Of a stretch of 64,000 bases of DNA, positions 10,101 to 23,686 are shown one piece after another. The stretch's first letter is position 1, and each line of letters starts with the position of its first letter. This DNA comes from Synchiropus splendidus (taxonomy: Eukaryota > Chordata > Actinopteri > Syngnathiformes > Callionymidae). Location of the stretch: positions 140,235 through 204,234 of the forward strand of contig NW_026527086.1 of the NCBI RefSeq assembly GCF_027744825.2. The letters are read 5' to 3'. Made by a program: the position numbers and the translations under genes. The notes beneath the pieces were generated by a model. That model searched no databases. It was not told the origin of the DNA and saw only the letters and a list, made by a program, of their open reading frames with translations.

Positions 10101-12594
10101 CTGCTATAGCGGGAGGTTAAAATTTCATGTTCTGAAGCTTCCCTGAAAAGTTATGGCACAATGCGTAAAAACGCTTTTCAGCCTGAGATAAGGTGGGTTT
10201 CGGAACGCCAAACATAAAAGTGTTGATAACTTTGGAAAAACACTTCAGACAGTTTAGATTTGATGTGCAACTACTAGAAAGACCCTTTCTGCTATAGTGG
10301 GAGGTTAAAATTTCATGTTCTGAAGCTTCCCTGAAAAGTTATGGCACAATGCACAAAAACGCTTTTCAGCCTGAGATAAGGTGGGTTTCGGAACGCCAAA
10401 CATAAAAGTGTTAATAACTTTGGAAAAACACTTCAGACAGTTTAGATTTGATGTGCAACTACTAGAAAGACCCTTTCTGCTATAGTGGGAGGTTAAAATT
10501 ACATGTTCTGAAGCTTCCCTGAAAAGTTATGGCACAATGCACAAAAACGCTTTTCAGCCTGAGATAAGGTGGGTTTCGGAACGCCAAACATAAAAGTGTT
10601 GATAACTTTCGAAAAACACTTCAGAGAGCTTAGATTTGATGTGCACCTACTAGAAAGACCCTTTCTGCTATAGTGGGAGGTTAAAATTTCATGTTCTGAA
10701 GCTTCCCTGAAAAGTTATGGCACAATGCGTAAAAACGCTTTTCAGCCTGAGATAAGGTGGGTTTCGGAACGCCAAACATAAAAGTGTTGATAACTTTGGA
10801 AAAACACTTCAGACAGTTTAGATTTGATGTGCAACTACTAGAAAGACCCTTTCTGCTATAGTGGGAGGTAAAATTTCATGTTCTGAAGCTTTCCTGAAAA
10901 GTTATGGCACAATGCACAAAAACGCTTTTCAGCCTGAGATAAGGTGGGTTTCGGAACGCCAAACATAAAAGTGTTGATAACTTTTGAAAAACACTTCAGA
11001 CAGCTTAGATTTGATGTGCAACTACTAGAAAGACCCTTTCTGCTATAGTGGGAGGTTAAAATTTCATGTTCTGAAGCTTCCCTGAAAAGTTATGGCACAA
11101 TGCACAAAAACGCTTTTCAGCCTGAGATAAGGTGGGTTTCGGAACGCCAAACATAAAAGTGTTGATAACTTTGGAAAAACACTTCAGACAGTTTAGATTT
11201 GATGTGCAACTACTAGAAAGACCCTTTCTGCTATAGTGGGAGGTTAAAATTTCATGTTCTGAAGCTTCCCTGAAAAGTTATGGCACAATGCACAAAAACG
11301 CTTTTCAGCCTGAGATAAGGTGGGTTTCGGAACGCCAAACATAAAAGTGTTGATAACTTTCGAAAAACAATTCAGAGAGCTTAGATTTGATGTGCACCTA
11401 CTAGAAAGACCCTTTCTGCTATAGTGGGAGGTTAAAATTTCATGTTCTGAAGCTTTCCTGAAAAGTTATGGCACAATGCACAAAAACGCTTTTCAGCCTG
11501 AGATAAGGTGGGTTTCGGAACGCCAAACATAAAAGTGTTGATAACTTTGGAAAAACACTTCAGACAGTTTAGATTTGATGTGCAACTACTAGAAAGACCC
11601 TTTCTGCTATAGTGGGAGGTTAAAATTTCATGTTCTGAAGCTTCCCTGAAAAGTTATGGCACAATGCACAAAAACGCTTTTCAGCCTGAGATAAGGTGGG
11701 TTTCGGAACGCCAAACATAAAAGTGTTGATAACTTTGGAAAAACACTTCAGACAGTTTAGATTTGATGTGCAACTACTAGAAAGACCCTTTCTGCTATAG
11801 TGGGAGGTTAAAATTTCATGTTCTGAAGCTTCCCTGAAAAGTTATGGCACAATGCACAAAAACGCTTTTCAGCCTGAGATAAGGTGGGTTTCGGAACGCC
11901 AAACATAAAAGTGTTGATAACTTTGGAAAAACACTTCAGACAGTTTAGATTTGATGTGCACCTACTAGAAAGACCCTTTCTGCTATAGTGGGAGGTTAAA
12001 ATTTCATGTTCTGAAGCTTCCCTGAAAAGTTATGGGACAATGCGTAAAAACGCTTTTCAGCCTGAGATAAGGTGGGTTTCGGAACGCCAAACATAAAAGT
12101 GTTGATAACTTTCGAAAAACACTTCAGAGAGCTTAGATTTGATGTGCACCTACTAGAAAGACCCTTTCTGCTATAGTGGGAGGTTAAAATTTCATGTTCT
12201 GAAGCTTCCCTGAAAAGTTATGGCACAATGCACAAAAACGCTTTTCAGCCTGAGATAAGGTGGGTTTCGGAACGCCAAACATAAAAGTGTTGATAACTTT
12301 GGAAAAACACTTCAGACAGTTTAGATTTGATGTGCAACTACTAGAAAGACCCTTTCTGCTATAGTGGGAGGTTAAAATTTCATGTTCTGAAGCTTTCCTG
12401 AAAAGTTATGGCACAATGCACAAAAACGCTTTTCAGCCTGAGATAAGGTGGGTTTCGGAACGCCAAACATAAAAGTGTTGATAACTTTCGAAAAACACTT
12501 CAGACAGCTTAGATTTGATGTGCAACTACTAGAAAGACCCTTTCTGCTATAGTGGGAGGTTAAAATTTCATGTTCTGAAGCTTCCCTGAAAAGT
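7144..12594. repeat. 29-monomer (5,451-bp) segmental unit, copy 2
   Basis: This unit holds monomers 39-67 and follows copy 1 directly. Every rare marker of copy 1 recurs exactly 5,451 bases downstream, including the one-base deletion in gggaggtaaaat. I find two base differences between the copies (2667/8118 and 5441/10892), so they are about 99.96% identical by eye. After 12594 the sequence no longer follows the order of copy 1. Confidence 0.88.
10716..10902. repeat. Short monomer (187 bp) with a one-base deletion, second copy
   Basis: Monomer 58 has the same missing T as monomer 29, exactly 5,451 bases downstream. It was therefore copied with the 29-monomer segment and did not arise independently. 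Unlike monomer 29, it ends in ctttcc. Confidence 0.92.
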
Positions 12595-13534
12595 TATGGC
12601 ACAATGCACAAAAACGCTTTTCAGCCTGAGATAAGGTGGGTTTCGGAACGCCAAACATAAAAGTGTTGATAACTTTGGAAAAACACTTCAGACAGTTTAG
12701 ATTTGATGTGCAACTACTAGAAAGACCCTTTCTGCTATAGTGGGAGGTTAAAATTTCATGTTCTGAAGCTTCCCTGAAAAGTTATGGCACAATGCGTAAA
12801 AACGCATTTCAGCCTGAGATAAGGTGGGTTTCGGAACGCCAAACATAAAAGTGTTGATAACTTTGGAAAAACACTTCAGACAGTTTAGATTTGATGTGCA
12901 ACTACTAGAAAGACCCTTTCTGCTATAGTGGGAGGTTAAAATTTCATGTTCTGAAGCTTTCCTGAAAAGTTATGGCACAATGCGTAAAAACGCTTTTCAG
13001 CCTGAGATAAGGTGGGTTTCGGAACGCCAAACATAAAAGTGTTGATAACTTTTGAAAAACACTTCAGACAGCTTAGATTTGATGTGCAACTACTAGAAAG
13101 ACCCTTTCTGCTATAGTGGGAGGTTAAAATTTCATGTTCTGAAGCTTCCCTGAAAAGTTATGGCACAATGCACAAAAACGCTTTTCAGCCTGAGATAAGG
13201 TGGGTTTCGGAACGCCAAACATAAAAGTGTTGATAACTTTGGAAAAACACTTCAGACAGTTTAGATTTGATGTGCAACTACTAGAAAGACCCTTTCTGCT
13301 ATAGTGGGAGGTTAAAATTTCATGTTCTGAAGCTTCCCTGAAAAGTTATGGCACAATGCGTAAAAACGCTTTTCAGCCTGAGATAAGGTGGGTTTCGGAA
13401 CGCCAAACATAAAAGTGTTGATAACTTTGGAAAAACACTTCAGACAGTTTAGATTTGATGTGCAACTACTAGAAAGACCCTTTCTGCTATAGTGGGAGGT
13501 TAAAATTTCATGTTCTGAAGCTTTCCTGAAAAGT
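12595..13534. repeat. Transition block between the 29-mer and 22-mer segments
   Basis: Monomers 68-72 are ordinary satellite. Monomer 69 (12783-12970) carries a rare T-to-A change giving aacgcatttcag, shared only with monomer 131 (24439-24626). Monomer 70 (12971-13158) is unusual in being a type B body with a GT start. Monomers 66-69 match 128-131 in type order at an offset of 62 monomers (11,656 bp). Confidence 0.75.
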
Positions 13535-16166
13535 TATGGCACAATGCACAAAAACGCTTTTCAGCCTGAGATAAGGTGGGTTTCGGAACGCCAAACATAA
13601 AAGTGTTGATAACTTTTGAAAAACACTTCAGACAGCTTAGATTTGATGTGCAACTACTAGAAAGACCCTTTCTGCTATAGTGGGAGGTTAAAATTTCATG
13701 TTCTGAAGCTTCCCTGAAAAGTTATGGCACAATGCACAAAAACGCTTTTCAGCCTGAGATAAGGTGGGTTTCGGAACGCCAAACATAAAAGTGTTGATAA
13801 CTTTCGAAAAACACTTCAGAGAGCTTAGATTTGATGTGCACCTACTAGAAAGACCCTTTCTGCTATAGTGGGAGGTTAAAATTTCATGTTCTGAAGCTTC
13901 CCTGAAAAGTTATGGCACAATGCGTAAAAACGCTTTTCAGCCTGAGATAAGGTGGGTTTCGGAACGCCAAACATAAAAGTGTTGATAACTTTGGAAAAAC
14001 ACTTCAGACAGTTTAGATTTGATGTGCAACTACTAGAAAGACCCTTTCTGCTATAGTGGGAGGTTAAAATTTCATGTTCTGAAGCTTTCCTGAAAAGTTA
14101 TGGCACAATGCACAAAAACGCTTTTCAGCCTGAGATAAGGTGGGTTTCGGAACGCCAAACATAAAAGTGTTGATAACTTTGGAAAAACACTTCAGACAGT
14201 TTAGATTTGATGTGCAACTACTAGAAAGACCCTTTCTGCTATAGTGGGAGGTTAAAATTTCATGTTCTGAAGCTTCCCTGAAAAGTTATGGCACAATGCG
14301 TAAAAACGCTTTTCAGCCTGAGATAAGGTGGGTTTCGGAACGCCAAACATAAAAGTGTTGATAACTTTGGAAAAACACTTCAGACAGTTTAGATTTGATG
14401 TGCAACTACTAGAAAGACCCTTTCTGCTATAGTGGGAGGTTAAAATTTCATGTTCTGAAGCTTTCCTGAAAAGTTATGGCACAATGCACAAAAACGCTTT
14501 TCAGCCTGAGATAAGGTGGGTTTCGGAACGCCAAACATAAAAGTGTTGATAACTTTGGAAAAACACTTCAGACAGTTTAGATTTGATGTGCAACTTCTAG
14601 AAAGACCCTTTCTGCTATAGTGGGAGGTTAAAATTTCATGTTCTGAAGCTTCCCTGAAAAGTTATGGCACAATGCACAAAAACGCTTTTCAGCCTGAGAT
14701 AAGGTGGGTTTCGGAACGCCAAACATAAAAGTGTTGATAACTTTCGAAAAACACTTCAGAGAGCTTAGATTTGATGTGCACCTACTAGAAAGACCCTTTC
14801 TGCTATAGTGGGAGGTTAAAATTTCATGTTCTGAAGCTTCCCTGAAAAGTTATGGCACAATGCGTAAAAACGCTTTTCAGCCTGAGATAAGGTGGGTTTC
14901 GGAACGCCAAACATAAAAGTGCTGATAACTTTGGAAAAACACTTCAGACAGTTTAGATTTGATGTGCAACTACTAGAAAGACCCTTTCTGCTATAGTGGG
15001 AGGTTAAAATTTCATGTTCTGAAGCTTTCCTGAAAAGTTATGGCACAATGCACAAAAACGCTTTTCAGCCTGAGATAAGGTGGGTTTCGGAACGCCAAAC
15101 ATAAAAGTGTTGATAACTATTGAAAAACACTTCAGACAGCTTAGATTTGATGTGCAACTACTAGAAAGACCCTTTCTGCTATAGTGGGAGGTTAAAATTT
15201 CATGTTCTGAAGCTTCCCTGAAAAGTTATGGCACAATGCACAAAAACGCTTTTCAGCCTGAGATAAGGTGGGTTTCGGAACGCCAAACATAAAAGTGTTG
15301 ATAACTTTGGAAAAACACTTCAGACAGTTTAGATTTGATGTGCAACTACTAGAAAGACCCTTTCTGCTATAGTGGGAGGTTAAAATTTCATGTTCTGAAG
15401 CTTCCCTGAAAAGTTATGGCACAATGCACAAAAACGCTTTTCAGCCTGAGATAAGGTGGGTTTCGGAACGCCAAACATAAAAGTGTTGATAACTTTGGAA
15501 AAACACTTCAGACAGTTTAGATTTGATGTGCAACTACTAGAAAGACCCTTTCTGCTATAGTGGGAGGTTAAAATTTCATGTTCTGAAGCTTCCCTGAAAA
15601 GTTATGGCACAATGCACAAAAACGCTTTTCAGCCTGAGATAAGGTGGGTTTCGGAACGCCAAACATAAAAGTGTTGATAACTTTCGAAAAACACTTCAGA
15701 GAGCTTAGATTTGATGTGCACCTACTAGAAAGACCCTTTCTGCTATAGTGGGAGGTTAAAATTTCATGTTCTGAAGCTTTCCTGAAAAGTTATGGCACAA
15801 TGCACAAAAACGCTTTTCAGCCTGAGATAAGGTGGGTTTCGGAACGCCAAACATAAAAGTGTTGATAACTTTCGAAAAACACTTCAGAGAGCTTAGATTT
15901 GATGTGCACCTACTAGAAAGACCCTTTCTGCTATAGTGGGAGGTTAAAATTTCATGTTCTGAAGCTTTCCTGAAAAGTTATGGCACAATGCACAAAAACG
16001 CTTTTCAGCCTGAGATAAGGTGGGTTTCGGAACGCCAAACATAAAAGTGTTGATAACTTTCGAAAAACACTTCAGAGAGCTTAGATTTGATGTGCACCTA
16101 CTAGAAAGACCCTTTCTGCTATAGTGGGAGGTTAAAATTTCATGTTCTGAAGCTTCCCTGAAAAGT
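13535..16166. repeat. 14-monomer block repeated at a 22-monomer offset, copy 1
   Basis: Monomers 73-86 match monomers 95-108 type for type at an offset of 4,136 bp (22 x 188). Shared markers include the caacttct variant, C72 in the GT-A monomer, and the A81 type B monomer. Weaker correspondence continues to monomer 93. Confidence 0.8.
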
Positions 16167-17670
16167 TATGGCACAATGCGTAAAAACGCTTTTCAGCCTG
16201 AGATAAGGTGGGTTTCGGAACGCCAAACATAAAAGTGTTGATAACTTTGGAAAAACACTTCAGACAGCTTAGATTTGATGTGCAACTACTAGAAAGACCC
16301 TTTCTGCTATAGTGGGAGGTTAAAATTTCATGTTCTGAAGCTTCCCTGAAAAGTTATGGCACAATGCACAAAAACGCTTTTCAGCCTGAGATAAGGTGGG
16401 TTTCGGAACGCCAAACATAAAAGTGTTGATAACTTTCGAAAAACACTTCAGACAGCTTAGATTTGATGTGCACCTACTAGAAAGACCCTTTCTGCTATAG
16501 TGGGAGGTTAAAATTTCATGTTCTGAAGCTTCCCTGAAAAGTTATGGCACAATGCGTAAAAACGCTTTTCAGCCTGAGATAAGGTGGGTTTCGGAACGCC
16601 AAACATAAAAGTGTTGATAACTTTGGAAAAACACTTCAGACAGTTTAGATTTGATGTGCAACTACTAGAAAGACCCTTTCTGCTATAGTGGGAGGTTAAA
16701 ATTTCATGTTCTGAAGCTTCCCTGAAAAGTTATGGCACAATGCACAAAAACGCTTTTCAGCCTGAGATAAGGTGGGTTTCGGAACGCCAAACATAAAAGT
16801 GTTGATAACTTTTGAAAAACACTTCAGACAGCTTAGATTTGATGTGCAACTACTAGAAAGACCCTTTCTGCTATAGTGGGAGGTTAAAATTTCATGTTCT
16901 GAAGCTTCCCTGAAAAGTTATGGCACAATGCACAAAAACGCTTTTCAGCCTGAGATAAGGTGGGTTTCGGAACGCCAAACATAAAAGTGTTGATAACTTT
17001 GGAAAAACACTTCAGACAGTTTAGATTTGATGTGCAACTACTAGAAAGACCCTTTCTGCTATAGTGGGAGGTTAAAATTTCATGTTCTGAAGCTTCCCTG
17101 AAAAGTTATGGCACAATGCACAAAAACGCTTTTCAGCCTGAGATAAGGTGGGTTTCGGAACGCCAAACATAAAAGTGTTGATAACTTTTGAAAAACACTT
17201 CAGACAGCTTAGATTTGATGTGCAACTACTAGAAAGACCCTTTCTGCTATAGTGGGAGGTTAAAATTTCATGTTCTGAAGCTTCCCTGAAAAGTTATGGC
17301 ACAATGCACAAAAACGCTTTTCAGCCTGAGATAAGGTGGGTTTCGGAACGCCAAACATAAAAGTGTTGATAACTTTGGAAAAACACTTCAGACAGTTTAG
17401 ATTTGATGTGCAACTACTAGAAAGACCCTTTCTGCTATAGTGGGAGGTTAAAATTTCATGTTCTGAAGCTTCCCTGAAAAGTTATGGCACAATGCACAAA
17501 AACGCTTTTCAGCCTGAGATAAGGTGGGTTTCGGAACGCCAAACATAAAAGTGTTGATAACTTTGGAAAAACACTTCAGACAGTTTAGATTTGATGTGCA
17601 ACTACTAGAAAGACCCTTTCTGCTATAGTGGGAGGTTAAAATTTCATGTTCTGAAGCTTTCCTGAAAAGT

Positions 17671-20302
17671 TATGGCACAATGCACAAAAACGCTTTTCAG
17701 CCTGAGATAAGGTGGGTTTCGGAACGCCAAACATAAAAGTGTTGATAACTTTTGAAAAACACTTCAGACAGCTTAGATTTGATGTGCAACTACTAGAAAG
17801 ACCCTTTCTGCTATAGTGGGAGGTTAAAATTTCATGTTCTGAAGCTTCCCTGAAAAGTTATGGCACAATGCACAAAAACGCTTTTCAGCCTGAGATAAGG
17901 TGGGTTTCGGAACGCCAAACATAAAAGTGTTGATAACTTTCGAAAAACACTTCAGAGAGCTTAGATTTGATGTGCACCTACTAGAAAGACCCTTTCTGCT
18001 ATAGTGGGAGGTTAAAATTTCATGTTCTGAAGCTTCCCTGAAAAGTTATGGCACAATGCGTAAAAACGCTTTTCAGCCTGAGATAAGGTGGGTTTCGGAA
18101 CGCCAAACATAAAAGTGTTGATAACTTTGGAAAAACACTTCAGACAGTTTAGATTTGATGTGCAACTACTAGAAAGACCCTTTCTGCTATAGTGGGAGGT
18201 TAAAATTTCATGTTCTGAAGCTTTCCTGAAAAGTTATGGCACAATGCACAAAAACGCTTTTCAGCCTGAGATAAGGTGGGTTTCGGAACGCCAAACATAA
18301 AAGTGTTGATAACTTTGGAAAAACACTTCAGACAGTTTAGATTTGATGTGCAACTACTAGAAAGACCCTTTCTGCTATAGTGGGAGGTTAAAATTTCATG
18401 TTCTGAAGCTTCCCTGAAAAGTTATGGCACAATGCGTAAAAACGCTTTTCAGCCTGAGATAAGGTGGGTTTCGGAACGCCAAACATAAAAGTGTTGATAA
18501 CTTTGGAAAAACACTTCAGACAGTTTAGATTTGATGTGCAACTACTAGAAAGACCCTTTCTGCTATAGTGGGAGGTTAAAATTTCATGTTCTGAAGCTTT
18601 CCTGAAAAGTTATGGCACAATGCACAAAAACGCTTTTCAGCCTGAGATAAGGTGGGTTTCGGAACGCCAAACATAAAAGTGTTGATAACTTTGGAAAAAC
18701 ACTTCAGACAGTTTAGATTTGATGTGCAACTTCTAGAAAGACCCTTTCTGCTATAGTGGGAGGTTAAAATTTCATGTTCTGAAGCTTCCCTGAAAAGTTA
18801 TGGCACAATGCACAAAAACGCTTTTCAGCCTGAGATAAGGTGGGTTTCGGAACGCCAAACATAAAAGTGTTGATAACTTTCGAAAAACACTTCAGAGAGC
18901 TTAGATTTGATGTGCACCTACTAGAAAGACCCTTTCTGCTATAGTGGGAGGTTAAAATTTCATGTTCTGAAGCTTCCCTGAAAAGTTATGGCACAATGCG
19001 TAAAAACGCTTTTCAGCCTGAGATAAGGTGGGTTTCGGAACGCCAAACATAAAAGTGCTGATAACTTTGGAAAAACACTTCAGACAGTTTAGATTTGATG
19101 TGCAACTACTAGAAAGACCCTTTCTGCTATAGTGGGAGGTTAAAATTTCATGTTCTGAAGCTTTCCTGAAAAGTTATGGCACAATGCACAAAAACGCTTT
19201 TCAGCCTGAGATAAGGTGGGTTTCGGAACGCCAAACATAAAAGTGTTGATAACTATTGAAAAACACTTCAGACAGCTTAGATTTGATGTGCAACTACTAG
19301 AAAGACCCTTTCTGCTATAGTGGGAGGTTAAAATTTCATGTTCTGAAGCTTCCCTGAAAAGTTATGGCACAATGCACAAAAACGCTTTTCAGCCTGAGAT
19401 AAGGTGGGTTTCGGAACGCCAAACATAAAAGTGTTGATAACTTTGGAAAAACACTTCAGACAGTTTAGATTTGATGTGCAACTACTAGAAAGACCCTTTC
19501 TGCTATAGTGGGAGGTTAAAATTTCATGTTCTGAAGCTTCCCTGAAAAGTTATGGCACAATGCACAAAAACGCTTTTCAGCCTGAGATAAGGTGGGTTTC
19601 GGAACGCCAAACATAAAAGTGTTGATAACTTTGGAAAAACACTTCAGACAGTTTAGATTTGATGTGCAACTACTAGAAAGACCCTTTCTGCTATAGTGGG
19701 AGGTTAAAATTTCATGTTCTGAAGCTTCCCTGAAAAGTTATGGCACAATGCACAAAAACGCTTTTCAGCCTGAGATAAGGTGGGTTTCGGAACGCCAAAC
19801 ATAAAAGTGTTGATAACTTTCGAAAAACACTTCAGAGAGCTTAGATTTGATGTGCACCTACTAGAAAGACCCTTTCTGCTATAGTGGGAGGTTAAAATTT
19901 CATGTTCTGAAGCTTTCCTGAAAAGTTATGGCACAATGCACAAAAACGCTTTTCAGCCTGAGATAAGGTGGGTTTCGGAACGCCAAACATAAAAGTGTTG
20001 ATAACTTTCGAAAAACACTTCAGAGAGCTTAGATTTGATGTGCACCTACTAGAAAGACCCTTTCTGCTATAGTGGGAGGTTAAAATTTCATGTTCTGAAG
20101 CTTTCCTGAAAAGTTATGGCACAATGCACAAAAACGCTTTTCAGCCTGAGATAAGGTGGGTTTCGGAACGCCAAACATAAAAGTGTTGATAACTTTCGAA
20201 AAACACTTCAGAGAGCTTAGATTTGATGTGCACCTACTAGAAAGACCCTTTCTGCTATAGTGGGAGGTTAAAATTTCATGTTCTGAAGCTTCCCTGAAAA
20301 GT
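17671..20302. repeat. 14-monomer block repeated at a 22-monomer offset, copy 2
   Basis: Monomers 95-108 match 73-86 at the sites I compared. After 20302 the next two monomers differ from their counterparts (T102 instead of C102, and G99 instead of C99), so the close match ends near here. Confidence 0.8.
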
Positions 20303-23300
20303 TATGGCACAATGCGTAAAAACGCTTTTCAGCCTGAGATAAGGTGGGTTTCGGAACGCCAAACATAAAAGTGTTGATAACTTTGGAAAAACACTTCAGA
20401 CAGTTTAGATTTGATGTGCAACTACTAGAAAGACCCTTTCTGCTATAGTGGGAGGTTAAAATTTCATGTTCTGAAGCTTCCCTGAAAAGTTATGGCACAA
20501 TGCACAAAAACGCTTTTCAGCCTGAGATAAGGTGGGTTTCGGAACGCCAAACATAAAAGTGTTGATAACTTTCGAAAAACACTTCAGAGAGCTTAGATTT
20601 GATGTGCACCTACTAGAAAGACCCTTTCTGCTATAGTGGGAGGTTAAAATTTCATGTTCTGAAGCTTCCCTGAAAAGTTATGGGACAATGCGTAAAAACG
20701 CTTTTCAGCCTGAGATAAGGTGGGTTTCGGAACGCCAAACATAAAAGTGTTGATAACTTTGGAAAAACACTTCAGACAGTTTAGATTTGATGTGCAACTA
20801 CTAGAAAGACCCTTTCTGCTATAGTGGGAGGTTAAAATTTCATGTTCTGAAGCTTCCCTGAAAAGTTATGGCACAATGCACAAAAACGCTTTTCAGCCTG
20901 AGATAAGGTGGGTTTCGGAACGCCAAACATAAAAGTGTTGATAACTTTTGAAAAACACTTCAGACAGCTTAGATTTGATGTGCAACTACTAGAAAGACCC
21001 TTTCTGCTATAGTGGGAGGTTAAAATTTCATGTTCTGAAGCTTCCCTGAAAAGTTATGGCACAATGCACAAAAACGCTTTTCAGCCTGAGATAAGGTGGG
21101 TTTCGGAACGCCAAACATAAAAGTGTTGATAACTTTGGAAAAACACTTCAGACAGTTTAGATTTGATGTGCAACTACTAGAAAGACCCTTTCTGCTATAG
21201 TGGGAGGTTAAAATTTCATGTTCTGAAGCTTCCCTGAAAAGTTATGGCACAATGCACAAAAACGCTTTTCAGCCTGAGATAAGGTGGGTTTCGGAACGCC
21301 AAACATAAAAGTGTTGATAACTTTTGAAAAACACTTCAGACAGCTTAGATTTGATGTGCAACTACTAGAAAGACCCTTTCTGCTATAGTGGGAGGTTAAA
21401 ATTTCATGTTCTGAAGCTTCCCTGAAAAGTTATGGCACAATGCACAAAAACGCTTTTCAGCCTGAGATAAGGTGGGTTTCGGAACGCCAAACATAAAAGT
21501 GTTGATAACTTTGGAAAAACACTTCAGACAGTTTAGATTTGATGTGCAACTACTAGAAAGACCCTTTCTGCTATAGTGGGAGGTTAAAATTTCATGTTCT
21601 GAAGCTTCCCTGAAAAGTTATGGCACAATGCACAAAAACGCTTTTCAGCCTGAGATAAGGTGGGTTTCGGAACGCCAAACATAAAAGTGTTGATAACTTT
21701 GGAAAAACACTTCAGACAGTTTAGATTTGATGTGCAACTACTAGAAAGACCCTTTCTGCTATAGTGGGAAGTTAAAATTTCATGTTCTGAAGCTTCCCTG
21801 AAAAGTTATGGCACAATGCACAAAAACGCTTTTCAGCCTGAGATAAGGTGGGTTTCGGAACGCCAAACATAAAAGTGTTGATAACTTTCGAAAAACACTT
21901 CAGAGAGCTTAGATTTGATGTGCACCTACTAGAAAGACCCTTTCTGCTATAGTGGGAGGTTAAAATTTCATGTTCTGAAGCTTCCCTGAAAAGTTATGGC
22001 ACAATGCACAAAAACGCTTTTCAGCCTGAGATAAGGTGGGTTTCGGAACGCCAAACATAAAAGTGTTGATAACTTTCGAAAAACACTTCAGAGAGCTTAG
22101 ATTTGATGTGCACCTACTAGAAAGACCCTTTCTGCTATAGTGGGAGGTTAAAATTTCATGTTCTGAAGCTTTCCTGAAAAGTTATGGCACAATGCACAAA
22201 AACGCTTTTCAGCCTGAGATAAGGTGGGTTTCGGAACGCCAAACATAAAAGTGTTGATAACTTTCGAAAAACACTTCAGAGAGCTTAGATTTGATGTGCA
22301 CCTACTAGAAAGACCCTTTCTGCTATAGTGGGAGGTTAAAATTTCATGTTCTGAAGCTTCCCTGAAAAGTTATGGCACAATGCGTAAAAACGCTTTTCAG
22401 CCTGAGATAAGGTGGGTTTCGGAACGCCAAACATAAAAGTGTTGATAACTTTGGAAAAACACTTCAGACAGCTTAGATTTGATGTGCAACTACTAGAAAG
22501 ACCCTTTCTGCTATAGTGGGAGGTTAAAATTTCATGTTCTGAAGCTTCCCTGAAAAGTTATGGCACAATGCACAAAAACGCTTTTCAGCCTGAGATGAGG
22601 TGGGTTTCGGAACGCCAAACATCAAAGTGTTGATAACTTTCGAAAAACACTTCAGACAGCTTAGATTTGATGTGCACCTACTAGAAAGACCCTTTCTGCT
22701 ATAGCGGGAGGTTAAAATTTCATGTTCTGAAGCTTCCCTGAAAAGTTATGGCACAATGCGTAAAAACGCTTTTCAGCCTGAGATAAGGTGGGTTTCGGAA
22801 CGCCAAACATAAAAGTGTTGATAACTTTGGAAAAACACTTCAGACAGTTTAGATTTGATGTGCAACTACTAGAAAGACCCTTTCTGCTATAGTGGGAGGT
22901 TAAAATTTCATGTTCTGAAGCTTCCCTGAAAAGTTATGGCACAATGCACAAAAACGCTTTTCAGCCTGAGATAAGGTGGGTTTCGGAACGCCAAACATAA
23001 AAGTGTTAATAACTTTGGAAAAACACTTCAGACAGTTTAGATTTGATGTGCAACTACTAGAAAGACCCTTTCTGCTATAGTGGGAGGTTAAAATTACATG
23101 TTCTGAAGCTTCCCTGAAAAGTTATGGCACAATGCACAAAAACGCTTTTCAGCCTGAGATAAGGTGGGTTTCGGAACGCCAAACATAAAAGTGTTGATAA
23201 CTTTCGAAAAACACTTCAGAGAGCTTAGATTTGATGTGCACCTACTAGAAAGACCCTTTCTGCTATAGTGGGAGGTTAAAATTTCATGTTCTGAAGCTTC

Positions 23301-23686
23301 CCTGAAAAGTTATGGCACAATGCGTAAAAACGCTTTTCAGCCTGAGATAAGGTGGGTTTCGGAACGCCAAACATAAAAGTGTTGATAACTTTGGAAAAAC
23401 ACTTCAGACAGTTTAGATTTGATGTGCAACTACTAGAAAGACCCTTTCTGCTATAGTGGGAGGTTAAAATTTCATGTTCTGAAGCTTTCCTGAAAAGTTA
23501 TGGCACAATGCACAAAAACGCTTTTCAGCCTGAGATAAGGTGGGTTTCGGAACGCCAAACATAAAAGTGTTGATAACTTTTGAAAAACACTTCAGACAGC
23601 TTAGATTTGATGTGCAACTACTAGAAAGACCCTTTCTGCTATAGTGGGAGGTTAAAATTTCATGTTCTGAAGCTTCCCTGAAAAGT
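18423..23686. repeat. 28-monomer block repeated at a 38-monomer offset, copy 1
   Basis: Monomers 99-126 correspond to 137-164 at an offset of 7,144 bp (38 x 188). The order is nearly identical, including the caacttct, C72, A81, catcaaag/tagcggg and gttaataac/ttacatg markers. Differences include monomers 109-111 (T102, G99 and tgggac in this copy), A21770 and G22597. Confidence 0.8.
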
